Shown: positions 36,463-44,836 of the stretch, one piece after another
Position numbering within the stretch: position 1 is the first letter of the stretch
Layout of the letters: each line of letters starts with the position of its first letter
Source: Acidobacteriota bacterium
Lineage (GTDB): Bacteria; Acidobacteriota; Terriglobia; Bryobacterales; Bryobacteraceae
Assembly (NCBI GenBank): GCA_016201205.1
Contig: JACQDF010000056.1
Span: 1 to 64,000 of the forward strand
DNA length: 64,000 nucleotides
Direction: 5' to 3'
The notes under the pieces: model-generated
Seen by the model: the letters and a program-made list of their open reading frames with translations, nothing else
What the model was told of the DNA's origin: nothing
Databases searched by the model: none
Program-made: the position numbers and the translations under genes

Positions 36463-36750
36463 TCACTTTCTGTCCGACTCTAACTGCCGCGCTAACCGTA
36501 GCACGTAGTCGGGTGGAATTTGCGTGATCACCTCGTGGGTCCTGCGATCGACGATCTTCAGCACTGGCCGCCGCGTGTCCCGGTCCATCACGAACGTCAG
36601 CTCGTGATTCCCGCCGAAAACCTCGGCGCCATTGACCGCCCGCACCGCCTGAATGATTTCACGCTGTTCAGCGAGCCGTTCCGCCGGTTGTGGAGCAGTC
36701 AGAGATGCAGCCATTGACAAAGCCACCGGGTTGATAGATCCGGTTTCCAT
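36463..36750 (-). CDS. flaG: FlaG family protein
   Basis: A 95-residue protein with the FlaG pattern in its second half: GNHELTFVMDRDTRRPVLKIVDRRTHEVITQIPPDYVLRLARQL. A strong GGAGGA ribosome-binding site lies seven bases before the ATG. FlaG influences filament length; its mechanism is not settled. It is the first gene of a two-gene unit with fliS, and a sigma-28-like promoter is located upstream. Confidence 0.9.
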   Translation of the reverse strand: METGSINPVALSMAASLTAPQPAERLAEQREIIQAVRAVNGAEVFGGNHELTFVMDRDTRRPVLKIVDRRTHEVITQIPPDYVLRLARQLESDRK

Positions 36751-36786
36751 AAATTGTCCTCCGGGGAGAAATTTCCTCCAAAGGGC

Positions 36787-36813
36787 TCATCGGACAAATC
36801 GATGGAGTCTTGA
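36787..36813 (-). promoter_or_regulatory. Candidate sigma-28 (FliA) promoter of flaG-fliS
   Basis: On the minus strand TCAAGACT and TCCGATGA are separated by 11 bp. The sigma-28 consensus is TAAAGTTT-N11-GCCGATAA. The -10 element matches at six of eight positions and the spacing is exact. It lies 37 bp upstream of flaG, a late flagellar gene, and fliA is encoded in the window. Confidence 0.45.
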
Positions 36814-36956
36814 GCCTGCGGGCCTTCGCTCGACAGCCGTTTTTCAATGTCGAAGCCTAACGGCTCGGGCATCACCTGCCGCCCGGTCTTGTGGGCGGTC
36901 GGGTGCGGCCTTGGTTAGGCCCACCCTCCGCAGGGAACCTGGGAGTATGGGAGTAT

Positions 36957-38000
36957 CTAGAGGAAGAGCAGCTTGCCAACGATGAGGAGCACGATCATGA
37001 CAGCCGCTGCCCCTACGAAAGCAAAGCGTACCGGATGCTGCTTGGCGCCTGGGAACGGTATGCTTCCCCTCGCACTCGCATTCCCACCCAAGAAAGCGGC
37101 TGAAAGGCCACCGGACAATGCTAGAACAGTGACAACGAGATAGCGGACGTCTCCGGGTGGTGACTTGCCCTGTAAGCTGAGGATGATAAGCAGCATAAAA
37201 AACAGCAGCGTGAAGCCACCGAACAGAGCCCCCAGTTTGACCGAGAACATGTCTGGTTTCCGCATCGACCGTTCCGAGTGAGTTTGCCGCGCCGAGGCTT
37301 GCGCAACACTCCCTGAGCTACCCATGGTCCTGCGCTGGGGCGATGCAGCACGCTCGAGCGCCTCAACCATCTGCTTGGCCAGGAGGTCCCCCAATAATCC
37401 CTCCATTTGGGACACGTCAATGATGCCCGTTTCGTTGGCGCTGTCTGCAGCCTCGAGAGCCTTGTAGTAAGGGGCCTTGTTCTCTGCAACCAACTCCGGT
37501 ACCGTGGTGACACCGGGAATGTGAAAGCCGAGCTTCGAACAAAGGACGTAGTACGATACCGCTCTCGTTGTTCGTCCGTTGCCGTCTACGAAGGGATGAA
37601 TCCAGTTGAGCCGCCACATGACGTACGCAGCCAGGTGCAGCGCGCTGCCCTCGCTCCAGTGCTCATTGACGTAATCACAAAGCTCGTCAACGTGTCTTGG
37701 CACCTCGTTGGGAGGTGGGGGGACGTGCCGGCTGTTGCCGATCGACATGTCGACGTCTCTCCAACGGCCCGCGTCGTCTTCGAGCCTTTGTATGGAGATG
37801 CGATTAAGCTCTTGGATCACATGGGGGCGGAGTTGAAACCGCGCTCCCCCGACGGAGGCAGTTATGAGTTCGACCGTCCGGACGGACTGGAGGTAGGAGT
37901 TTGCTGCTTCCTGCTGGGCCTTCTGCCCCTCCGTCAAGGCAGGAAGGGGGTCGCTGCGTACGGGTTTGCTATGTCTTTCGGCTTTGGGCGTTTCCGCCAC
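36957..38000 (-). CDS. Fic family protein with three C-terminal membrane helices
   Basis: A 347-residue protein. The Fic AMP-transferase motif HPFVDGNGRTTR is intact at residues 135-146, including catalytic H135 and both arginines. The flap-like strand and helices before it fit the family. After the Fic core (about residue 220) come three hydrophobic helices at about 248-273, 281-303 and 325-347, so the catalytic domain is probably tethered to the inner membrane facing the cytoplasm. A 67-residue partner is encoded 8 bp upstream. The target protein and nucleotide are not known. Confidence 0.85.
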   Translation of the reverse strand: MAETPKAERHSKPVRSDPLPALTEGQKAQQEAANSYLQSVRTVELITASVGGARFQLRPHVIQELNRISIQRLEDDAGRWRDVDMSIGNSRHVPPPPNEVPRHVDELCDYVNEHWSEGSALHLAAYVMWRLNWIHPFVDGNGRTTRAVSYYVLCSKLGFHIPGVTTVPELVAENKAPYYKALEAADSANETGIIDVSQMEGLLGDLLAKQMVEALERAASPQRRTMGSSGSVAQASARQTHSERSMRKPDMFSVKLGALFGGFTLLFFMLLIILSLQGKSPPGDVRYLVVTVLALSGGLSAAFLGGNASARGSIPFPGAKQHPVRFAFVGAAAVMIVLLIVGKLLFL

Positions 38001-38008
38001 CGCGCTCC

Positions 38009-38212
38009 TTACCTGTCTGGCGAGCGCGAAGATGCGCTCTCTTCTTCTGCCAGCTCTGCCGCCGCCTTATCAACCATTTCACGCGTAACCGCGGAGTTCT
38101 CAATATTGGCGTTTCCGTAGGCGAAACTCCTACGCTGAGCTTCCTTTTCGGGCGGTGTCATCTCAATACGCCGCGCACGATCCACCAGCAACTCAAATTC
38201 TCGATCGCTCAT
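38009..38212 (-). CDS. Small Fic-partner protein, likely antitoxin
   Basis: A 67-residue charged protein (MTPPEKEAQRRSFAYGNANIEN in the middle) always met directly upstream of Fic genes in similar operons, by recollection of family context. The NANIEN segment resembles the inhibitory helix motif (S/T)xxxE(G/N) of Fic antitoxins, except that Asn replaces Ser/Thr. The glutamate that would clamp the second Fic arginine is present. It has an AGGAGG site ten bases before the ATG. It is probably the regulator of the adjacent Fic enzyme; direct evidence is lacking. Confidence 0.7.
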   Translation of the reverse strand: MSDREFELLVDRARRIEMTPPEKEAQRRSFAYGNANIENSAVTREMVDKAAAELAEEESASSRSPDR

Positions 38213-38320
38213 CCGGGGTTTCCTCCTCAGGGAACCAGTCTACTCTCCTCGGGAAGCGGGCGCAACTATTGCGAGGACAATCACTCCCGAGGCGCGGCCG
38301 CGTCTCGGCCGGCCTAACCC

Positions 38321-38344
38321 TATGCGGACCGGCCGGTCCGCATA
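38321..38344. repeat. Perfect 24-bp palindrome
   Basis: Two 12-bp half sites, TATGCGGACCGG and its exact reverse complement, with no spacer. It lies 29 bp beyond the stop of a tyrosine-recombinase remnant and about 110 bp upstream of the Fic-partner gene. A perfect palindrome of this length is either a recombination site, an operator or a strong hairpin; which one cannot be told from sequence alone. Confidence 0.85.
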
Positions 38345-38372
38345 ATCCACAGGGTCTCGTCGAAGACACGCA

Positions 38373-38480
38373 TCAGGAGCGGTCGCGGGGAACTGTGCCC
38401 CGCCCGTCACGGTTCAACGCGTCCGTGTAGATCAAGGTCGCCTGGACGTTCTTATGCTCCAGCAACTTCTGCACTTCCAC
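38373..38480 (-). pseudogene. Tyrosine recombinase/integrase, C-terminal remnant
   Basis: The minus strand reads VEVQKLLEHKNVQATLIYTD then ALNRDGRGTVPRDRS and a stop. This matches the end of IntI/XerC-like tyrosine recombinases, which read QELLGHxDVxTTMIYTHVLNRGGxGVxSPxD, including the catalytic Tyr. Nothing upstream as far as nuoB (38689) is in frame or recognisable. The rest of 38213-38688 (476 bp) holds only this fragment, the palindrome and no other gene. Confidence 0.65.
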
Positions 38481-38688
38481 GCGTCGTCGGTCGCTTCCTG
38501 GAGAGAACAGCCCTTCCGTCCACCGATCCTCCTCGACTGGAGAAAGCTGCCAACACTTGACCGCGGGGTTGCTAACCCCGACACAGAAGCCTAAACCCGC
38601 CTCGGGGCACGAGAGTTTGTGTGTCTGCCCGTTGCGCACTTGATCGCGCACCGCCGTGGGCGTGCTCCCCGGGAGAGCCAAGTACGGC

Positions 38689-39249
38689 TCAGGCCAGGTT
38701 CAGCACCTTCTTCGTGCTGCCCCTTTCGGCCTGGATCTTCTTCTGCAACAACATGATGGCGTAGATCAACTGCTCCGGCCGCGGTGGGCATCCAGGCACG
38801 TACACGTCCACTGGAATCACCTGGTTCACCGGAACCAGCGCGTAGTTGCTGAAAACGCCGGTCGACGTGGCGCACGCCCCCATCGAGATCACCCACTTGG
38901 GCTCCGGCATTTGCTGGTAGAGGTGCAGGATGATCGGGGCCATCTTGTTCGAGACGCGCCCGGCGATGATCATGACATCGCTCTGCCGCGGCGATCCCCG
39001 GAATACCTCCGCGCCGAAGCGGGAGATATCAAAGCGGGACGCGCTCATCGCCATCATCTCGATTGCACAGCAGGCAAGGCCGAACGTCATCGGCCAGAGC
39101 GAGTTTTTCCGTCCCCAGTTGATCACCTGATCGACGGTGGTCGTGATCACACCCTGCGAGACAAGTTGGTATTCCTCATTGTCCAGGCGGCTGAAGAGAT
39201 CCTCAGGCCCGGTAAGGTTGAGTTTGGTTTCGCCGACAGTGCCTTGCAT
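38689..39249 (-). CDS. nuoB: NADH-quinone oxidoreductase subunit B
   Basis: A 186-residue subunit of respiratory complex I carrying the N2 iron-sulfur cluster ligands: the CC pair in [14 protein letters not shown] in MGACATSTG, and C in [10 protein letters not shown]. It is a peripheral cytoplasmic subunit. It stands alone, flanked by the recombinase remnant and malQ, so the other nuo genes lie elsewhere or this is an additional copy. The start ATG has the usual family N-terminus length. Confidence 0.94.
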   Translation of the reverse strand: MQGTVGETKLNLTGPEDLFSRLDNEEYQLVSQGVITTTVDQVINWGRKNSLWPMTFGLACCAIEMMAMSASRFDISRFGAEVFRGSPRQSDVMIIAGRVSNKMAPIILHLYQQMPEPKWVISMGACATSTGVFSNYALVPVNQVIPVDVYVPGCPPRPEQLIYAIMLLQKKIQAERGSTKKVLNLA

Positions 39250-39297
39250 ATCGTATTCAATCGTATTGATTATCTCATGATTCCGGGCGCAACGGGG

Positions 39298-39303
39298 TAG
39301 AAT
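39298..39303 (+). promoter_or_regulatory. Candidate -10 box (TAGAAT) for malQ
   Basis: TAGAAT lies six bases before the TTG start of malQ, so transcription would begin at or next to the start codon. No convincing -35 element is seen. It is reported because an equally spaced TATAAT precedes murB. Confidence 0.3.
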
Positions 39304-39309
39304 CGGAAG

Positions 39310-41508
39310 TTGCAGCTACTGGCGCAGGCGGCGACGCTTTGGGGGATCGAGCCCGAATACTGGGACATTTGGGGGCAACGTCACGTCCCCTCCGAACCTG
39401 CGCAGCGCGCCATTCTCAGCTCCCTCGGAGTGAATTGCCAAACCGAGGATGAGTTGAGCGATTCCATCCGCGCGCGCGAGCTCGGAGAGTGGACGCGTCC
39501 GCTTCCGCCGGTGGTGGTGACCACCGCGAGCGAAGTGCTGCGCTTCCCGATCCGTGTGCGGCTGGATCAGGCGGACCAGGCAGTTGAGGCGGAGATCGAA
39601 TTCGAAGACGGGAGCCGCGCGAGCGGCCGCATCGAGCTGGCAGCCTGTGCCGAATCAGCGCGACAACAGGCGGCACAGCAGACCTATGTTGAAAAGACGG
39701 CCGAGTGGCCCTTGTCCTCGCCGCCCGGCTATCACCGGTTGCGAGCGCGGCTGGCTGGATTGGCGGATGCCGAGTGCCGCCTCATCGTGACGCCGGAGCA
39801 GGCCTGGCTGCCGGAGTGTTTGGGCACGGGCGGCAAGATGGCCGGCCTGGCGGTCAGCCTGTTCGGCGTACGTTCGGCCCGCAACTGGGGCTGCGGCGAT
39901 TTCACCGATCTTGAACACCTGCTCGAATGGCTGAAGGAGGATCTGGGAGCGAGCTTTCTGGCGCTGAACCCGCTGCATGCGATCGACAACCGCCAGCCAT
40001 ACAACATCAGCCCGTACTTGCCGAGTTCGGCATTCTTCCGCAACCCTCTGTACCTGGACATCGAACGAGTGCCGGAATTCCAGCGCTCGACGGCCGCGCA
40101 GCGCCTGCTGGCGCGGGCGTGGGTGCAGAACGAGCTGGCGAAGCTGCGGGAATCGGAATTCGTCGAGTACGAGCGCATCTGGCGCCTGAAGCAGCTTTTT
40201 CTGATCCTCTCGTTCCGTCAATTGCTGCGCAACCCAGCGTCCCGGCGGTGGCGCGAGTTGCAACGCTTTGCCGGACAGGGCGGAGAACGGCTGCATCGGT
40301 TTGCCGTGTATTGCGCGCTTTGGCGTCATCTGCACAAAAGCGACCGAAACCTCTGGATCTGGCAGGATTGGCCGCCGCAGTATCAGCACCCTGACACGCT
40401 CGCGGTGCAGGAATTCGCCCGAAGCCATGGGCGGCAGGTGCTGTTTCACAAGTATCTGCAATGGCTGGTGGATGAGCAGCTCGCAAACGTGCAGGACAAG
40501 GCGAAACAGCTTGGCCTGCCCATCGGCCTTTACCACGACCTGGCATTGACGACGGACAAGTGCGGCGCCGACCTGTGGGCGTACCGGCCTTTCTATGTGT
40601 CCGGATGCCGGGTCGGATCTCCTCCGGACAGCTTTGCTCCCAACGGCCAGGACTGGGCGTTCCCGCCGCCGAATGCTGAAAAGCACCGGGAAGACGGCTA
40701 CCGGTTTTTCATTGATTCGATTCGCGCCAACAGCCGGCACGGCAGCGCACTTCGCATCGATCACGTGATGCGGCTGTTTCGACTTTACTGGATTCCGGAT
40801 GGCATGGAAGCCAAAGACGGCGCCTACGTGCGCGATTTCCACGCAGACCTGCTGGGCATTCTGGCGCTGGAAAGCGTCCGCGGGCGGTTCCTCATCGTGG
40901 GCGAAGATCTCGGCACGGTGGCGGACAACGTTCGCCGGGAGCTGGATCGTTTCGGTGTTCTCGGTTACAAGGTGTTCTATTTCGAGAAGAACCGCGGGAG
41001 CTACCGCAAACCGGAGGACTTTCCCCGGCAAGCTCTGGTCTCCTCGACGACACACGATCTGCCCACGCTTGCCGGCTTCTGGCTGGGCCGCGACATCGAA
41101 GCGCGCAAGGCGGCCGGCCTTCTTCCGGATCAAGCAAGCTATCAGAGACAGCTCAGCGATCGCGCCCGGGACAAGCAGCTCATGCTCGATCTTCTGCACG
41201 AGCTCGAGCTTGTGCCCGGGTGGTTTCCACACGATGCTTCCCGGGTGTCCGAGCTCGCCGGCGAACTGCACAATGCGATCATCGGCCTGCTGATGGAAAC
41301 ACCCTCCATGCTGATGGTCTTGAACCAGGAAGACTTGACCAAGGAAACAGAGCAGCAGAACCTGCCGGCCAGCACCTGGCAGTATCCAAACTGGCGGCGC
41401 AAGATGAAGTACAGCGTCGAGGAACTGCGCACGCTGCCGGCGGCGAGAGATTTCGCCGCCATGTTCCACAACTGGCTTGTCAAGAGCGGCCGCACGCGCG
41501 GGAAATAA
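39310..41508 (+). CDS. malQ: 4-alpha-glucanotransferase (amylomaltase)
   Basis: A 732-residue GH77 enzyme that transfers maltosyl units between alpha-1,4-glucans. The N-terminal about 150 residues form the beta-sandwich found in long MalQ proteins. The catalytic barrel shows the nucleophile Asp in [15 protein letters not shown], the acid/base Glu in IVGEDLGTV, and the transition-state Asp in [12 protein letters not shown]. The start is a TTG at 39310; no ATG in frame precedes the conserved region. It is divergent from nuoB with 60 bp between them. No other glycogen genes are adjacent. Confidence 0.93.
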   Translation: MQLLAQAATLWGIEPEYWDIWGQRHVPSEPAQRAILSSLGVNCQTEDELSDSIRARELGEWTRPLPPVVVTTASEVLRFPIRVRLDQADQAVEAEIEFEDGSRASGRIELAACAESARQQAAQQTYVEKTAEWPLSSPPGYHRLRARLAGLADAECRLIVTPEQAWLPECLGTGGKMAGLAVSLFGVRSARNWGCGDFTDLEHLLEWLKEDLGASFLALNPLHAIDNRQPYNISPYLPSSAFFRNPLYLDIERVPEFQRSTAAQRLLARAWVQNELAKLRESEFVEYERIWRLKQLFLILSFRQLLRNPASRRWRELQRFAGQGGERLHRFAVYCALWRHLHKSDRNLWIWQDWPPQYQHPDTLAVQEFARSHGRQVLFHKYLQWLVDEQLANVQDKAKQLGLPIGLYHDLALTTDKCGADLWAYRPFYVSGCRVGSPPDSFAPNGQDWAFPPPNAEKHREDGYRFFIDSIRANSRHGSALRIDHVMRLFRLYWIPDGMEAKDGAYVRDFHADLLGILALESVRGRFLIVGEDLGTVADNVRRELDRFGVLGYKVFYFEKNRGSYRKPEDFPRQALVSSTTHDLPTLAGFWLGRDIEARKAAGLLPDQASYQRQLSDRARDKQLMLDLLHELELVPGWFPHDASRVSELAGELHNAIIGLLMETPSMLMVLNQEDLTKETEQQNLPASTWQYPNWRRKMKYSVEELRTLPAARDFAAMFHNWLVKSGRTRGK

Positions 41509-41519
41509 ACACAATGTTT

Positions 41520-41545
41520 CTGAGCCGCGCGCGTCAGCAAGCGGT
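41520..41545. repeat. Half copy of family P repeat
   Basis: CTGAGCCGCGCGCGTCAGCA followed by AGCGGT matches the right half of the full element at 34603-34664. The left half is absent. It lies 11 bp after the malQ stop and about 30 bp before a family H hairpin. Confidence 0.6.
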
Positions 41546-41576
41546 CTTACGCGGGCGCGGAGCGTGCCGGCTCAGA

Positions 41577-41661
41577 AGCTCGCACAGGCCGGGCCGGCCT
41601 CCATACCGGTGAGGAAATCGCCGGCTGCGGGTAGGCCCGGCGCGTTGTGCGAGCGAGTTCC
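41577..41661. repeat. Intergenic hairpin repeat, family H copy B
   Basis: The outer arms GCTCGCACA and TGTGCGAGC pair. Inner arms GGCCGGGCC and GGCCCGGC pair around a central CCGGTGAGG segment. It is nearly identical to the copy at 54053-54135. It lies between the convergent malQ and murB genes and ends GAGTTCCT, the same sequence that marks the IS110 insertion in copy C. Confidence 0.75.
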
Positions 41662-42627
41662 TCATAACCCGACATATTGCACCTCTTCTTCCAGTGCGAG
41701 GCCGAAGCGCTCGAGCACGCGTTTTTTCAATTCCTCAATCACCGTCTTCAAGTCTTCCGCCGTACCTGCCCCCGTGTTGTAAATCAGATTGGCATGATAC
41801 GGGGCCACTTCGATATCCCCGCGGCGCATGCCTTTGGCGCCGACCTGTTCGAGAAACCACGCGGAAGGCGCCTTGCCTTCGCGTATCACCGGCGGCGGAA
41901 CTTGTGCCTTCACGGCTCCGGCAAGGTCCTCGATCAGCAGGTTCTTGAAGATGCTGCCCGCGCACCGCATCGTGGGCGGATACTTGGCGTTGCGGATCTC
42001 GAGGATTCTGGCCGCCTGCTCGCGCAGGTGGTTGCACTCACCGGAAGGCAGCGTCAGTTCGGCGGAAACAATGACCCGATCCTTGTGCCGCTTGAATGCG
42101 CTCTCGCGATAGCCGAATTCGCAGGCGGAGTTGTCGCAGGACAGCGCCTGGCCGCCGCCAACGAAGCGCACACGCTCGATGAACTCCGAGATCGAATGCC
42201 CGTAAGCGCCGGCGTTGCCGTAGATGGCGGCGCCCACCCATCCCGGAATGCCGGTCATGGTGTGCAGGCCTTCGAGCCCCTGCTCGATGCTGAAATCCAC
42301 AAGCTGCTGCAACACGGCGCCCGCCTCGACCACAATGCGGTTGCCGTCGCCGCGGATGGCATGGGCCGTGTAGCGCAGCACGATTCCGGGATAGCCGGCC
42401 TCGGAAACGATGAGATTGGTGCCGGCGCCGATCACGGTGTGGGGCAGGCCGCTTTGCCGCGCGATCCGCAGAGCATCGAGAAACGCCGCCTCGTCGCCGG
42501 CGTCGGCCAGGATGGCCGCCGGGCCGCCGATTGCGAAACGGGTGTACTCGCTCAGGGGAGCGTTCTTTCGCAGCGCGAGTTTTCCAAGAGCAGCGAGCGC
42601 ATCCAATGCGTCTTCGGTGGCAGTCAC
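41662..42627 (-). CDS. murB: UDP-N-acetylenolpyruvoylglucosamine reductase
   Basis: A 321-residue FAD-dependent enzyme of peptidoglycan precursor synthesis. FAD-binding features are RFAIGGPAAILADAGDE, then VIGAGTNLIVSE, and LHTMTGIPGWVGAAIYGNAGAYGHSI. The catalytic serine region is AGSIFKNL. The C-terminal KVxVE-like region is present (FLEQVGAKGMRRGDIEVAPYHANLIYN). The start is a GTG at 42627. It is an isolated murB away from the mur cluster. Confidence 0.95.
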   Translation of the reverse strand: MTATEDALDALAALGKLALRKNAPLSEYTRFAIGGPAAILADAGDEAAFLDALRIARQSGLPHTVIGAGTNLIVSEAGYPGIVLRYTAHAIRGDGNRIVVEAGAVLQQLVDFSIEQGLEGLHTMTGIPGWVGAAIYGNAGAYGHSISEFIERVRFVGGGQALSCDNSACEFGYRESAFKRHKDRVIVSAELTLPSGECNHLREQAARILEIRNAKYPPTMRCAGSIFKNLLIEDLAGAVKAQVPPPVIREGKAPSAWFLEQVGAKGMRRGDIEVAPYHANLIYNTGAGTAEDLKTVIEELKKRVLERFGLALEEEVQYVGL

Positions 42628-42633
42628 TTTTAG

Positions 42634-42639
42634 ATTATA
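42634..42639 (-). promoter_or_regulatory. Perfect -10 box (TATAAT) for murB
   Basis: On the minus strand TATAAT lies six bases upstream of the GTG start of murB, so the transcript would be leaderless. The -35 region is weak. A TATACT on the plus strand (42659-42664) could serve the divergent gene at 42694. Confidence 0.4.
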
Positions 42640-42693
42640 GAAGGGGACCCGAAGCGCGTATACTGGCAGGAGTAATCATCAGGAGAGGGACGG

Positions 42694-43410
42694 ATGCGCA
42701 GCGGATTTCCCGGATTCCCGCCACCAGGCATTTCTTTCCTGCGCGGGCTGAAACGCAATAACAAACGCGAGTGGTTCCAACCGCGCAAGGAGATCTTCGA
42801 GCAGTCTGTCAAGACGCCGATGGAGCAGATGGTCGAGGCCATCAACGCGGAGTTCGTGAAGTTCGCCCCTCAATACATGACCGAGCCCCGCAGCGCCATC
42901 TATCGCATCTATCGCGATACACGCTTCAGTAAAGACAAGACGCCTTATAAAACGCACGTCGCCGCCAGCCTCACCCGCTCCGGCATGCAGAAGCATATCA
43001 GCGCGGGATTCTATTTCAGCGTTGCACCGGACGAGATTGAGGTAGCCGGCGGAATCTACATGCCGGGGCCCGATCAGCTCCGCGCCATTCGCGACCACCT
43101 CGCCGAACATCATGATGCATTCCGGCGCCTCATCCGGAATACGGCGCTGAGACGGCTGATGGGCGAGCTTTGGGGAGACCAGCTCGCGCGGACGCCGAAA
43201 GGCTACTTGCCGGATCATCCCGCCGAAGATCTGATCCGCTACAAGCAATGGATCTTCTATGACACACGCCTGGATGCGGCGCTGGCCACCACGCCGAAGT
43301 TGTTGGTCGAGATCATCAAGCGCTTCCAGGCGATGACACCGTTCGTGGAATTTCTCAACCAGCCGCTGCGGCCCAAGCGCCCCAGGGATCCGCTGCTGGC
43401 GCCGTGGTAG
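42694..43410 (+). CDS. DUF2461 family protein
   Basis: A 238-residue protein of the DUF2461/TIGR02453 family. The N-terminal FLRGLKRNNKREWFQPRKEIFE and the middle YRDTRFSKDKTPYKTHVAASL are hallmark segments, followed by a GGIYMPGPDQLRAIR region. The family is widespread and has no established function. ATG 42694 is preceded by AGGAGAGGG. It is divergent from murB with 66 bp between the starts. Confidence 0.88.
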   Translation: MRSGFPGFPPPGISFLRGLKRNNKREWFQPRKEIFEQSVKTPMEQMVEAINAEFVKFAPQYMTEPRSAIYRIYRDTRFSKDKTPYKTHVAASLTRSGMQKHISAGFYFSVAPDEIEVAGGIYMPGPDQLRAIRDHLAEHHDAFRRLIRNTALRRLMGELWGDQLARTPKGYLPDHPAEDLIRYKQWIFYDTRLDAALATTPKLLVEIIKRFQAMTPFVEFLNQPLRPKRPRDPLLAPW

Positions 43411-43592
43411 CGATACAATGGGGACGGTTCAGACCCGCCTCCTCGCATTGGTTGGTGTGTTGGGGAAAGGGTTGATTGCGAGGAGGCGGTTGTCGTTTTG
43501 CTATATAGACGGACGCAGCGTACAGGCTGTTTGTTCCACCACGCCCGGAATTTACATCCGGTCAACCGGATCCGGGCAACCAGGCGGTGCCT

Positions 43593-44468
43593 ATGCAGTC
43601 GAACAAACGCAGGATGACCATCCACCTGACGCCGGGGGCCATCGGCGTCAAAGCCAGCCAGATGGAAATCATCGACCTGGCGCACAACTACGGTTATGAA
43701 GCAGCCGAGCCGCAGCCGGACTATTTGGCGAAACTGTCCGCCGGCGAGATCCGGAAACTGGTGGACTACCTCGAGTCGCGCCACCTCGTTTGGGGCGCCG
43801 CTGGTTTGCGAGTCGATTTCCGGACGACGCAAGAAGTCTTCGACGACGGGATGAAGCTGCTGCCTGCTCACGCCAACGCTTTGCAGACAGCCGGTGTGAC
43901 TCGGATGGGCACCTGGATCCGTCCCGCCCACGACACGCTCACCTACCGCCGCAACTTCGACCAGCACGGGAAGCGCCTGGGCGCCATCGCCGGCCTGCTC
44001 GCCGCGCACAACATCCGGCTGGGCCTGGAGTACGTCGGACCCAAGACAAGCTGGACCAGCCAGCGCTATCCCTTCATCCACACCATGGCCGAAATGAAGG
44101 AGCTGATCGCCGCGATCGGCCGCAAGAACATCGGGTTCGTTCTCGATAGCTGGCACTGGTACACAGCGCAGGAAACCAAGGCGGATATCCTCTCGCTCAA
44201 GAACGAAGATGTGGTCACCTGCGATCTGAATGACGCGCCTGCCGGCATTCCCGTGGATCAGCAGCGGGATTCGGCGCGGGAACTGCCCTGCGCCACCGGC
44301 GTGATCGACGCCGGCGCATTCCTGAACGCACTGCAACAGATCGGTTATGACGGGCCGGTGCGCGCCGAGCCATTCAATCAAAAGCTCCGGCAGATGCCTC
44401 CCGAAGAGGCGCTCTCGGTCACTGTCGAAGCGATGAAGAAAGCGTTCGCGTTGATTGTGGCCTACTAA
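43593..44468 (+). CDS. Sugar phosphate isomerase/epimerase-like TIM barrel
   Basis: A 291-residue protein with the xylose-isomerase-like AP2EC barrel pattern. It includes IRLGLEYVGPKT, NIGFVLDSWHWY with the metal-site DxxH, a DLND pair, and a final GPVRAEPFNQ with a metal-binding Glu. Substrate is unknown; the family covers hydroxypyruvate, inosose and sugar isomerases. The ATG at 43593 follows AGGCGG at a suitable distance; a GTG at 43587 is also in frame. A family H hairpin and the IS110 element follow directly downstream. Confidence 0.82.
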   Translation: MQSNKRRMTIHLTPGAIGVKASQMEIIDLAHNYGYEAAEPQPDYLAKLSAGEIRKLVDYLESRHLVWGAAGLRVDFRTTQEVFDDGMKLLPAHANALQTAGVTRMGTWIRPAHDTLTYRRNFDQHGKRLGAIAGLLAAHNIRLGLEYVGPKTSWTSQRYPFIHTMAEMKELIAAIGRKNIGFVLDSWHWYTAQETKADILSLKNEDVVTCDLNDAPAGIPVDQQRDSARELPCATGVIDAGAFLNALQQIGYDGPVRAEPFNQKLRQMPPEEALSVTVEAMKKAFALIVAY

Positions 44469-44490
44469 CCCTCCGGAAGTGTAAACAAAG

Positions 44491-44575
44491 CGCAAAGGCC
44501 GCGGGGCGCGGCGCGATAGCCTTGAGGAACACCGGAGTGTCCCTGCCGCGGGCGCGGTCCGTTTTGCGAGTTCCT
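44491..44575. repeat. Intergenic hairpin repeat, family H copy C, IS110 target
   Basis: The outer arms CGCAAA and TTTGCG and inner arms GGCCGCGGGGCGCGGC and GCCGCGGGCGCGGTCC pair. It lies 22 bp after the isomerase-like gene. Its right edge, GAGTTCCT, is shared with copies B and D and is exactly where the IS110 element begins. Confidence 0.65.
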
Positions 44576-44581
44576 TAGAAG

Positions 44582-44836
44582 CATCGCGCCCGCGTGGCGG
44601 GACCAACGGGAAAGGAACTTGGCTTGGCTCTGCGGACTGACGGACACTGGAAAGACTCAGGCAGCGGAAGTAGGCCGGAATTACAGTGGTGCTTTCAAAC
44701 CCGTTTAGAAGCTTGGTCCCAAGTCCCGTGCACCAAACAGTGGTTACGGTCCGGAGCACCATCCCGGACTGATTCCGATTAGAAGAGTGCCTTCCTTTGC
44801 GCGGCTTGGCCGGTTGCCGGAGCGAAAGGAATTGGA
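44582..44836 (+). ncRNA. Presumed bridge RNA region of the IS110 element
   Basis: IS110-group elements encode a structured bridge RNA in the noncoding segment before the transposase. It carries guide segments for target and donor DNA. This 255-bp segment has no open frame of interest. It contains AAGGAAC (44612-44618), complementary to the left half of the core (GTTCCTT), and TTAGAAGC (44705-44712) and TTAGAAG (44779-44785), identical to its right half. The mix of complementary and identical guides is what the bridge mechanism predicts. Exact ends and structure are not determined. Confidence 0.6.
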
